Positions 23,901-35,803 of a stretch of DNA of 64,000 bases are shown here, piece after piece. The translations under genes and the position numbers were made by a program. Within the stretch, counting starts at the first letter, position 1; each line of letters opens with the position of its first letter. Below the pieces are notes generated by a model. The model searched no databases and was not told where the DNA came from. It saw nothing but the letters and a program-made list of their open reading frames with translations. The stretch is from Stratiolaelaps scimitus (Eukaryota; Arthropoda; Arachnida; Mesostigmata; Laelapidae): the NCBI GenBank assembly GCA_019614645.1, contig JABWDB010000016.1, positions 1,860,001 through 1,924,000 of the forward strand, given 5' to 3'.

Positions 23901-25485
23901 ACGCCACAGGGACCCGCGTTGAAAAAATAGCAAACATAGAAATAATTACTATTGGCCATCATCGCCCGCTGCCTCTACCGCAACGTCATCTTATTCCGTC
24001 AATATTGATCACGATTAGCAACATCTCGATATCTGACCACCCGGAATTCTGTCGAATATCTGCACAGCATAAAACCCGGCCTTGCCAAGCCCTCTTCAAC
24101 ATGATTGTGTCCACTGTAAGATTCAAAATCGACTCACACGGTAGTAATTACTTGCAAGCATTGAGAGGCACACACATTCACAACTCATTGAGACACTAAG
24201 TCAACACCGTGAGAATAGTCCAGGCTAAGGGCTGGAGCAGCGAACGTCTCACAGTCATCCCGTGGCCGTAACTGACTCCACGGACTGTGTGTTCTAGTGC
24301 TAGATACTCATGGTTCTCCGACGGTGTCGCCTCTATCGTTCGTTGTTGCTAGTTTTGACCGGCGGTTACTTCATCCCGATCAACTTAATAAGGTTCCGCG
24401 TTCTTCGGTTCTGTTTCACCGGAAGCAGTATCACTAACCTCCCAATAGAGCGGTGAGCCTTTCTCTCTTCCGTTCCTTTACTTCCGTCCTGGTGTTTTGC
24501 TTCTTGTCGATACAGCCCCTTTATTCAACAGTAGAAAGAGAGAAAGAGAGATGGCTCGGCCAAAATAGAAACCAGCCGTAACTTACATCGAATGCATTTG
24601 TTGCCTTCCTTTGGCCTGCGATTCCTATGCGAGATCTTTCTGTCAGCAGGACGATCTAGATAGGCCACCTTCAAACAGCGAAGACGCCACCAACCAAGGC
24701 TAGCCCAAGGCGGCAGCTACGGAGTGGTTGCCGCATACGGACTGCAGGTCCGGCGTCTAGCTATATAGCTAGTCGGCCAGGCCTGTTCGAGGGTCAGGGG
24801 CGATTCTAGTCTGTCCGGAGAAATATACCCGTTGTGTGCTTGTTTGTGTTCGATCGCCTGCAGGAGTTGTGTCGTCAGAGCTAGATTAGCATTGATTGGC
24901 TGCTGGCAAATCCACTTTGCTTCAAAGTTTCGGAGGCCTTCCGATGCCACAGACTCAGCCGGGTCTAAACACTAGCTCGCTAACGAGTGAGTCGATTTGC
25001 TTGCTGCACGCCGCACAGCTGGTCCGCGCACGAGTTTATTCAGGTAGCCAGCAGAGGCCATTCGGCCACCTTAGTCACCCAGCCCAAAGATCGCCATTGG
25101 CCACCGAACGAAGCTAAAGAAAACAAATATTCAACTACACAACTATATAAGTGTACAGTAGCTCTCTGGTTCATAGTACGCAGTTATCATAACGATAGAA
25201 CGATAATATCACTGTAATAAAAGGCAGGACTATATAGGACATCGAAAATGAAACCCTGTTCATTTGATGTTCGCTTATCTCCCTAGCGTCGTAACACCGC
25301 TCAACAACCACCGCGCAGTGTCTGCCCGTTCATGTGTCTGTGTCATCAAAGACCAGAACTAATATCGATAGAATGAAATTAATAATAACGGGCCAATGCT
25401 GCTACTGTGTCGTGATATAGACAAAATGAGATGATATTGAAAATGGAAAACATTTCGACTCAGTCTGCCACTGAACAGAGCAACC

Positions 25486-25523
<38 letters not shown>

Positions 25524-26949
25524 GAATCACCAATGACAAAAGCTCGCCTGTACAGATAACGTGAGGATGCATCACAATGCACAACGGCAAACATTGTATG
25601 CTAATCTTCATTTATAATTGTTTCGGAATTTGGCCAACTGTCCACTTCGTGTTTTGTTCTATATTTTACGGACCAAAATCAATCACACATAGCACTTCTG
25701 TTCTATTGCATAACAGCAGGAGGCATCGGCACACTGTTTAAGTAAATGCAGCTATTTTTCTTGTTTTCCACATAATGCCAATAGTATTATTTTCGGGCGG
25801 TGTCTAGAGATAATCATCTTATGCAACGTTTGCTGTTAGATATGTCTAGCGACCCCATCAGCCGCTGCAAATTGGCGAGAATACCATACGGATAAATCGT
25901 GACTATGATATGTACTTCATTGAGACACAAGTAGATATACCAGATTCTTGCATTCGTGCAGGTACCTCGAGATGGAATTCACCCAGCAACAACGATTATT
26001 AGCGCAGTAAGCCATAATAATAGTCGGCTATTCATTCATTACTACTACTACATGACTACCACCATTATCATAACCGTCAACAACGTTCTTCTGGATATTC
26101 GGTATTCTGTATGTATTTTTTTTGTTGTAGTTTCGTTTGCTTTGTTTCAGTTATTCTTCTCATTTTTTTTTTTGTTGTAACAGACGTCACCTATCATAAA
26201 GCCCCGTACACTGGCATACATATATAACGTACCGGCTGCGTGTGGCGTTTCTGTAAATGAGAGCCCTCCGCCAAACTCCCGCAAATGGTTTGATCCTGTG
26301 GAATCACGACAATCCACCGATGGGCGAGGTCGTTCGACGAATGTGTATATCAGTATGCCGTTACTAAAGTAACAACAGCAGTAGAAGCAGCAGCAGCAAC
26401 AGCAGCCGCTAGTGCCAGCAACGCCTATGAGTGTGTCTATAATTTTAGTAAAAATACTGTCTATGAACATTTACTTGCTGAGTATTAGCCGCAGTGGGAA
26501 TTAGCAAGGGAAGATAACAGCAATAGAGAATACAATGCGGAACAGAATGACGCCAACGAAACAATATCATCGATGACTGCTGTCGTTGTTCGTGTTTCTA
26601 TCTAAATCCAAAGAAAGCGGATTTGCGGCAATTAATATAATCGCGAGGCATAGTATTATCGTCGTGCAATAGCAAAAGAACAAAACGCTGTTGATTCATT
26701 TTGGCTATGAGCATTACCCGCCTGGCGTAGCAACGGAGATCTTTCATTACGAGTTGAAGGTGTGGCACTAGATTGCAAACGGGCAATCGAGCACAACAAC
26801 GGCAGAATGTTTGTCTTTCAACCGTTCGCGCACAATTTGTACCATCTATGAAGTGTGCTCATATATTTGATGTTCCATTATTGTGTAGAGTAAACATGAT
26901 CCTTTAGAACGCGGGCTTGGCGTATACATGTAATCTATCTGCCAACTAC

Positions 26950-26950
26950 A

Positions 26951-26984
<34 letters not shown>
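26950..26984. repeat. AAT/ATT palindromic microsatellite
   Basis: Five AAT units (26950-26964) abut six ATT units plus AT (26965-26984), so the two blocks are reverse complements and can form a cruciform. Confidence 0.9.
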
Positions 26985-27069
26985 GTGGAAGTGATGCGGA
27001 GCGCCGGAGGACGAGGAAATTTCCGATAGATAGAAGGAATTAGGTTATAGTTTCAATTTGTATACGCCC

Positions 27070-27112
27070 GCGTGGACATTAAATCTTGGTTAAATGTCAG
27101 CCCGAAAACAGT
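27070..27112 (+). mobile_element. tRNA-derived SINE, family 2, tail-only fragment (copy E)
   Basis: CGTGGACATTAAATCTTGG followed by GTCAGCCCGAAAACA matches the 3' tail of the complete SINE at 54.7 kb, which reads CCGTGGACGTTAAATGTTGG and GTCAGCCCGAATACC on the minus strand. The tRNA-like head is absent. It is a short degenerate remnant, so the assignment rests on about 40 bases. Confidence 0.45.
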
Positions 27113-29947
27113 GATTTATTTAGACGGGATTAAGTGAGAACCGCGTATCACGGACACGGTATTAAAATAACTTAACTTCAAGCTTCCAAAGCTTAAGTAG
27201 TTAAATGTCTTATACTGGGAAGCTCTACGTGGTTATGTACCCTATCAAGCTAGCAGTGTCTTATCTTAATTTCGTTGCTACATATCAACAAGGAGATTGC
27301 TAGTTCAATTCGATGTAAAACGAAAGCACGTCTATGAAATACGACGTGGAATTATTTTCCCGACTCTCTAGTAAAGTGTGCGTCATTGTTTGCAATTAAC
27401 CCTGATTTTTTTACGCGGAATTCTGCCCTTTATTATTGGAGAGAATACGGCCAGATACATGAAAGCTAACCATGATGCGTGGCAATGGCGAGAGCTCTAA
27501 GAAAACTCGTATATTCGCATAATCTGATCCAACATTGCCGAGGTGTTATTCTTAGAAATGAGCTCTTTGCTAAATCCGCTAAGTGTTGTTTTCCAGCAAA
27601 ATTGGAAGAACTGGAAAAATATACTACATTCAATTGATTAGAGCGAAATATAAGACATCCGACCAGTGTTAGTTCTAGGTAATACTCATAACAACATTCT
27701 CTTACGGGCGGTTAACTTAAAAAACAAAAACCGTCGATCGCAAAGGGTGATCTGCTATTGAATGACGTTATTTGCGCCGAACGCAAGACGATCCTATACG
27801 AATAAAATGAAACATGAAAATGCCTCATGCTGACCTAATAGATCAAGAATTTAATTATACTACAACGAAAGCACGTTGTAGACTACCATATGCTTATATT
27901 AGAAAATATCATTGACAATCTCACTTGGGGAACTCGGGAAAGAAATTTGCTTTGTTAAAAAATCGTGATGATGTTTAGATGTACCTCAAGGCTCGACTGA
28001 CGTGTCCAACATATTTTTTTCTCTAATGTATGCGTTTATATGCAAATGTACGTAAATCTCTTGTTTCACATGTGCCATCGCTGAGAGCATATCACTGCTG
28101 GCATTGGGCCTACCTGGGATGACAGAACAAATACATTTGGACTTCATTCATTGATGTAATGATTTGGTAGGCTGACAACTCGCGACATCAGCAATGCACT
28201 CGACCACCTTTAGACGACGCGGTTGATCTGATGCCTTACTATAGCAGGTTACACAATTTTTCGCAATGGTCAAAAGTTTTCAGTCGGATTTTCGGACTCT
28301 AGTGAGGTAAAGTTAGCAGGATAAATAGTAAATAATGCACTTCTCGACACACTTACAGCTCAAAAAAGAGTGTAGAATAGTTGATCAAATAGACCAAATG
28401 TGTGCAGCCACGCCCGATGCTATTCAATCTCAAACATTTCAAATAGTTGATTCAAGTCTGTCACCTGTTTGTACCAGATATATAACCAATCAGCAATTGA
28501 GGCCCTCGATAGTCAGGCAAAACTTTGTTCAGGCTATGGTATATTTATATCTGAATAAACATTTGATATGCAGCAAATTCCAGGATAATTACTCTATACA
28601 ATCACTTATTGTGGAATTGATTTTGATTGTTGTTACCTAAAACACCGTTACGTCAACTATAATAGGCTGAAGTTGCATCTTAGCCACTGTCACAATAGAA
28701 AGTGTTTCAAGCACGAAATCAGGACAGCTCAGAAGAAAGAGGTATAGCCGGTCAGCAGATTATTCGAGGCGCCCGTCCGCTGTCACTTGACAGTGTTCAT
28801 CACCGCGCCCGAGTTCGTCCCGTTGATTTGTCGTGATACGTTGGGATAAGCTCAATCATGTATTATCATCACCACACTTCATTCATTGATCGTCGACGCT
28901 GATTCAATTGAATGGAGACGAATGGGCGTTGGGTGCAGCACAGAACAATGCACCATCATCCGGACGTGACAGGGTGACACGCTTCGATAAGCGCCCACCC
29001 GGTGAACGTGATGTGATTGAAACACAAGAGAAACTATTCTGTTAGTGGCAAAGTGTTCCGCGAAAAGACTTTGTGGTACGAATTTATACATGAACAAACT
29101 CATATACGACACTAAAAATATAAGTACAAATCGCAAGGGCGGAATTGTAATCTGTACCAATATTCATGTGACCCCAAACCCTGCCGGCTCTGGGCCATAT
29201 GAAAACTGGGGGCCTTGCGCTCAAATAATGACGACCATAAACGGCAGTCATGGTTGGGAGCGTTTTCCCTCCGAGTGTCCTTAGGTTGTCGATGGTAGTA
29301 AATACTCAGTTGTATTTGTGCCATACGAAAAATAAACAATAGCATAGATAGGGTTCGAAATAGATATATTCGGAGCGCATTCATCTCGTGCGCTATTCGA
29401 GGCAGCCAGAAACAATTTGGATAAGCCCAATCCACTTTGGGATCCTTCTCGATCGGTTTCTGTTGCTATCGTACGCGAATGTAACATGCGATATTAGTAT
29501 ACTCAGTGTACGCATACTATTGGAACAGATGCACATAGAGCACGTTTTCGTATTTAAACGATGATACGTCTCCCTGTGTAGAAATAGTACATCTCGTCTT
29601 GAACATTTCAATATCAAAGTAAATATCAAATATGTATATTCAAATCATATTCTTAATGGTCACATCAATGACCTCGATTTTTCATCAACCTATTTTGATT
29701 TTTCAACAGCGATATCATTCGCAAGGCATTGGATTTCGATTTTAAGCATTTGGATTCATTTTTGGGTTCATTTGGGTTCATTTGGAATTTGTATACCATG
29801 TGTTTCTTTTTTATTGCAGTACGCTGTGCTTCTCAGCTGCGTCCGATGTCGGCAGTACACGGGCACGTTTAGACTGGAGACGGCCATTAAATTCACTATG
29901 AATCATATTCTCTGCTGGCCTACACACCCATATCCGATACAAGACAA

Positions 29948-30008
29948 TTCATTTGCACCGTGTATAATCCCTCCGGCGGGGCGATGGGTTATACACTGTG
30001 TAAATGAA
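29948..30008. repeat. Imperfect 23 bp inverted repeat
   Basis: TTCATTTGCACCGTGTATAATCC (29948-29970, 23 bases) faces GGGTTATACACTGTGTAAATGAA (29986-30008) across a 15 bp GC-rich spacer, with three mismatched positions. It resembles the terminal ends of a very small palindromic insertion, or an RNA hairpin. Confidence 0.7.
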
Positions 30009-30235
30009 CTGAGATAGATTACCTTTGCTAAAGTAACGAACACAACAAGGTCTTGTATGCGCAGGCAATGTACATATATATGTATATATATATAGTATTT
30101 ACTCGACTATACTTCCAGTGTATGCTGTAGTAATTCCAAAATCAAGCTAAATATAATCACACAATGCTTATGAGTCACTGTTTCTACAAATAACTCAAGT
30201 ACGGTGGGTATATAAAGAGCTATATATAGATATAG

Positions 30236-30248
30236 TTATATATTTATA

Positions 30249-30289
<41 letters not shown>
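30236..30289. repeat. TA microsatellite
   Basis: A TA run of about 54 bp, with TTTATA interruptions in its first 16 bases and uninterrupted afterwards. Confidence 0.9.
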
Positions 30290-30291
<2 letters not shown>

Positions 30292-31279
30292 CAATCATCA
30301 ATTAAAACTACGATCGAAAAGTATGAAGAATATACATAAAACTTCTGATATCGTTATTATCAGCCTTAATTGCATGGTGTACGCTTGACACACCCATCAA
30401 CGAGGCATTGGCATGCGTAGCTATGTGCTAATTAAACAAAACAATTATACTTCCTATATTTGACGACGCTGAGCAACATCCGGTCTCCTTCTGGGCGCCT
30501 TCCTAAATTCGAGTTCCGTCCAATTGTTCTATCGCAATTCGACTCGTACTCTCACGATTCAGATCTATTTACTCTCTTTTCCTAAGAATAACAAATGTCT
30601 TGTCTTTCCATGCATGACCCTCACCGCTGTGTAGCAATTCTAGCTTCAATTCAAGAACACTTAAGTTCTATCTATTCTATTCTATCATATGCATCATGAA
30701 GCATAGAGTGTAGGCTAGTTCATATGCTGCTTAATAACGTGAAGATATTCAGATGGGTACCAACTATGAATATTATTAACCATATGTATATTAATGAAAC
30801 TAAATAATAATACTAAGCTGACCGATTTTCCCTTGGACTTTAAAATCATCTAAGTATATTATTGATGGTATTAATCAGTTAGGATTGAGCGATGCATACA
30901 CCAAATTAGGACACACAGTTTCGGTATCCAGAAGAATCAAAAGTTGTTATCATGCGGACTGCGGCGTCGGCTATTTTGCCAACCACTCCAGCCACGTCTA
31001 ATCGGCGTTTTGACGTATTTATGCTGATTTTATGCGATAACAACGATGAGATGATCTTCCGGGTGCTGCACACGCCTCGTTGTCAACGTAACAACAAATA
31101 AATTCAGAGTTAATGCACCCTCATCATCGGGAGATCATAGACTTGACCCGGTGATGACTGCACGTGTATGGGAGGGTGTGCGATGAGCTTTTAAAGTTTG
31201 GTAAAAACAACAACAACGAGAGAAGGTCTGATGAACGAAGAAAAAATTGAACTCCTTCTCATAAATTAAGAGCACTTAC

Positions 31280-31353
31280 CGCCTGCCATTCTTCCTCTTC
31301 TTCTTTGACTTTTTCCTTCGTGATCTTGTTCTCCGTTGCCAACTGGATCTGTT
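31280..31353 (-). CDS. smash: LMO7/Smash-like gene, exon 3 (74 bp micro-exon)
   Basis: The exon lies between acceptor GGCTGTAG and donor GCAGGCG/GTAAGT. It has two bases followed by 24 codons: QIQLATENKITKEKVKEEEE, then EWQA. Joined to exon 4 it yields EEEEEWQANLDKWKSARR, which closely tracks the E-E-E-W-Q-D-D-L-A-K-W-K-S-R-R of vertebrate LIMCH1. That agreement across a 25.8 kb intron is strong support for both exons and for their order. A second acceptor five bases inside (CAG/ATC, start 31348) keeps the same frame but in phase 0 and pairs with an alternative donor in exon 2. The peptide is a highly charged alpha-helix, probably continuous with that of exon 4. It is too short for the usual ORF length cutoffs. 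Confidence 0.75.
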
Positions 31354-34300
31354 CTACAGCCTATCGCGTTACCATGGGAAGTTCCAAGCGCCAAGTCCAA
31401 CAAGGGTAGAGTATACATCCGTATCGTTGATATTGATACGATGACGAGAAGAAATGGGACACAAGAGCAAAATCAAATCAAAAAACAACAACAACAACAA
31501 CAGCAAGAAAAAGAACAAAAAAAGCACAGATTTGTTAGCATTATACGATATCACTGTTTACTCATAACAGGTGTCAAGGGAGCAAGGTTGCTAGGAACAA
31601 GGTAGAAACAAACCTGCATAGCACATGTGAACATAATAATAATAATAATAATAATAGCAACAACAATCAATGCAACTATGATTCGTATATTTGTCATGTG
31701 TTATACATTCTGTTAAACACGTGTATATATATATATATATATCGTATTACGCGTATAAACGGTAACTAGATAACTCATATTCTACCTCGTGTATTCACGA
31801 TTCATAAACATGTCTCATTAGGGGGTAATGAAGAGAAGAATCAATGTGATTCGATATTGCAGTGGGGTCAAATGTCAAAATAACACTTTCCACGTCTGCC
31901 CGTTCAAATTGTATTTTTGCATCTTCATATACGTACATTGGCCACGTATCAACATGATTAATTAACTGCCGTAATTTACATGTTAAGTAATTATATATAA
32001 TAGATGCTTTAGTACAGCAGGACATCTGCAGAAAAATCGATTCTGTAAAACTACATAGACATTGTCATCGTTTTCTCGGTATAGGAGAAGCTATCAATTT
32101 TTCAAAAGGTTTATTTATAAATATCGATAACATTGAATCCTGTTGGAATTGTGCTTATAGATATTGTGCTATATCGTCATGCAATGTTAGACTGTCACCA
32201 TTCTATGCTGAATTCTCCCGGTTCGTATTGTCATTCATAGCTACATAACATTTCCAATGCCACCATAGAGCAGTAGATCTGATAATAGTTAAGCGCAGGC
32301 AAAGCCAAACGGACAAGACCAGCTGAACAACACCATAAAAGCTGGTGGTATTATTAAACATATCCTATATTGCAGTCTGTGGCCTCCATAGACTACGCGA
32401 GTTGTATTTTTTCATTTTAATTTTATTATTATTATTATTACTATTAAGTGTTCTGGGTACCAACAATGGAGCTTCTCCGCCCAAGGGCACTGCAACTCCG
32501 CTAGAATATTGTCAAATGTCCAACCATAGCAGCAGCTGCTAGCAACCGCTAGCGTCGCATTTAGCATTTAGTGTAGAATACGAAGGTTGGATACGATAGA
32601 CGTGTGAATACCTTGCCAAGTTTAAAATTGCCACATCTCAGCACCGTCGGCACATAAACACTAAAAAGTAAGACACACTATATATTTAGTATAAGGATTA
32701 AGATAAAGCCCCGTCTTACTAAGCCATTTACTTCATTCGGGGTCAAGGCTGTCGTAGTGAACGTGTGATGAAAGCATTTCATTGTTATTATTTTTATTAT
32801 TTTAACTTTGACAACACAGGAGAACGAACGGTGAGCACCCCAAGTACTGGTTTCTGATATGTAGTAAATATTGATCGTATATCCGAAAGGGCTTGCTACC
32901 CTTATTGGGCAATATAGAGAGAATTTATTTATAGCTTGCTTGTGTATTCCACATACCGAACATGACGGAAATGACCTCCTCGTTAGATTTTAGACTGATT
33001 CGAGTTCTGATCGGTGTCAACGAAATTATTAAAAATTGTTTGCTCACGCAAATTACTAAGCTCATCGGAAACCATCATATATGTATATATATATTCCGAA
33101 TGGGAGTAGTTGGCACCACTCAATCGCGGGTACGGCCGAAGCTCTGAGGTGTTCGATAATATTCCTATCCATGTAGATTCTACAATTTCGGTATAGTCAA
33201 TCGATCAAGAAAGAAAAATTGGCAATGGATGTTGTATAACATTGTCATATATTATAAATACTCTTTATCTATACGGCAGCTATCTTTAGGCGTTTTTTTT
33301 TCTTGGTTAGAGTTATGTCCCGGTGAAATTGTCCAGAGCAGACTGCAGAACCATTTTAACAATGCAAATAGCAATTATTACCCCTGGATTTGATTTTCCC
33401 CTAAAATTATATTTATGAGTTAACTACTACCAGATCTAAGGAAAAATGAATTATCCCAATCTGACGAAGGTGGGCCGACAGTTAGTCCACCACGACAGCA
33501 ATTCCGCGAGAAATCTCATCTACCGAGCGACGGTTACAACGCGTCTATTTGCAAATGTATTACAGGAGCACTATGTATAATATCATAGTTACGACTTTCT
33601 GCACGCGACGATGTAGTTATGTCAGTTCTTCTGCTGGGCAACAGCCACTGGAATTAAGAAGCGAGCCAGCGTATCACCACTGGCAGAGTGGTGCCTCTAG
33701 CACGATGATAGTTAGGAAATAATAGAGACTTGAATTATGACTGTTGTTATTGTCTAACCCAATACCGTGGGCGGTTGAATAGCTTAGAGAAAGGGGAGAG
33801 AGATAGAGAGTTCTTCAGCAATATTTGGTATTTCGCCTTTCATCTGTACGGCATCTTTTTTATGCTGTCTTTAGGTCACGTTCGTACAAGCGTCGTTAAA
33901 TTAAAAGTTACGCCAGCAAAGTATAATTTGCTGTATTCTATTTTCGATTCATTATCTGATAAATCCGCTGTCAAGGGATGAATAAACCTCTCCCAAAGTT
34001 TTCGGAATTCTGTGATGAACGGATCCAAGGTGGACATTAAAATGGTGAATGGCAGCCCCGGTGAAAGCTGCGCAATAGATAAATGTGATTATCGCCACAA
34101 CAAATAAATTGCAAATCAGCTGAATAAATCCATTCAAATCGGTGTCGACCGTGATTAGCATGGATGCTTATCATAGGGAAATCGACTCGTAAAGGTGTTT
34201 CAGACGAACAGTCAGAACAGTCGAACTCACACAAATCTCTATAGGAACGTGTTGCAGACCAAAGAGGCCCAACTTTTTTCTGACGAATGGATCAGACCCA

Positions 34301-34692
34301 AAAGTCAATGAGACAGACGGCAATTCTATCCAGCGAGTTTGGCATGGCCAGTGGAAATAGGCAAGAGCCAACTAAACGGTATCAACCGTCAAAGAATAAA
34401 TCTTCTTTCCATGGTTGAGCAACTGCAGTGCATTTGTCCAGATGCACAGGGCGTATGCGTTCCAGATAATGTGTCGTGTAAAAATGATTTACTTTTAAGC
34501 AGCGAAATTGTATTTTTAAATGACAAATTAGCCACCATTTCGCAAATACGTATGGTCTCACATACACAAATATACACAAACGATTGCGTATATGCAAATA
34601 ATGCGTGGTTTTATCTACGACGCCTCTCGAAAGTGAACGAAGAACCCAACCCTGCCGACTGTACGAAATACGCCTTCATCATGCAGGATATA

Positions 34693-34694
34693 CA

Positions 34695-34736
<42 letters not shown>
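34693..34736. repeat. Compound TA/GA microsatellite
   Basis: About 14 TA units run straight into about eight GA units, the same compound order as at 20075-20122. Confidence 0.9.
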
Positions 34737-35404
34737 CAGAGTAGTTCACTTGCTGGTTCGTGTGTATGCTGTTAGAACTACTGCAACTGTTGTCCGCTGT
34801 CGTGTCACTGTTGTCGTTGTTATCTTGTGAATTTGTTTTCGTAGTAGTTATATTATACGTATTAATTCTGGCAGTTCGCCTCGCGTTTCGCCTCCGTTCC
34901 ACCATCCAGCCGTGAAAGTGTGAACACTCAACAGTTAGCTTCGGACAGACGCCGCAACAACGTGAAATGATAACGAACCCTTTCTGCTGCCACTGCTGCT
35001 GCTGGTATTGATGCTTCCGTGTGATCTGATTCTTCTGACAAATGGTTTCCCCTTTTGTCGAACGACATAAGCTCGCTCTCAACAGTAGCAGCAGCAGCAG
35101 CAGCAACAGCGGAAACGACAACAGCAACAATGGGATTGTGATGATGTTGAACAGCATCGTCCGATCAGTATGATGGCTGATCGTTGATTGATAGAGCTAG
35201 CCCAGTGAGAACTATTGTAAAGAGTGAATGGCAGGCGACGCACGCCTACCGCCACAGCTACCCCCCCCCACCATCACCGCCACCTAAACTGCCGCCGATG
35301 TTTAGCGTCAAAACCTGCATCATCACCACCACATTTCATAGTTTCCGTCGTCTGCGGAGCACAAGACACTCAAGTTGTTCGTTACTACTTCAACAAACGG
35401 ACGA

Positions 35405-35435
<31 letters not shown>

Positions 35436-35764
35436 CGTAGTTCTGTCGCACTATTCAGATTTGAGTCGCCTTTTATAGTGCTGTCTCCCACCAGCGCGTT
35501 CGTCCCCTGCAAATTTAAGACGAGTATCGGCCTCCAGCTCGCGACTTCCCGACCAATCGAGCGACTGAGTGATCATCATCATCTGGTCTTCGTTGAAATT
35601 TGAATCAGCGTATCATCGCTGTCGGCGCTACCAGCTTGTTATAGCGGTTCGCCTTCCGTCTGCCCCCGTTTCAACGGTGTGGCGATGAGTCTGCCGCTAA
35701 ATAGTTTGACAAGCCGAATCGAAATCAACGGGTTTTTTTGTCGTTGGTTTGAAAGATAAATACA

Positions 35765-35767
<3 letters not shown>

Positions 35768-35800
<33 letters not shown>
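35768..35800. repeat. TA microsatellite
   Basis: An uninterrupted TA run of about 33 bp. Confidence 0.9.

Positions 35801-35803
<3 letters not shown>

Larger units (their letters stand above)
16474..31279 (-). other. Intronic region between the alternative first exon and exon 3
   Basis: No supported coding exon was seen in these 14.8 kb. The proximal 16.9-19.2 kb is GC-richer and is described separately. The rest is AT-rich with dense microsatellites: TA/GA at 20075-20122, TA at 20717-20734 and 20906-20940, GGC at 21187-21216, GA at 22358-22385 and 22808-22826, TA at 25487-25520, AAT/ATT at 26950-26984, TA at 30236-30289. From 27.1 to 28.9 kb there is unique AT-rich sequence with nothing recognisable. 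Confidence 0.55.

Noticed and set aside
28335..28640. 101-codon plus-strand ATG-to-stop frame
   Set aside because: Protein-like at a glance, but in AT-rich sequence frames of this length arise by chance, and no family or promoter was seen.
34615..35157. 180-codon minus-strand open frame
   Set aside because: It runs through CAG repeats and a TA array (Ile-Tyr repeats), so it is a composition artefact.
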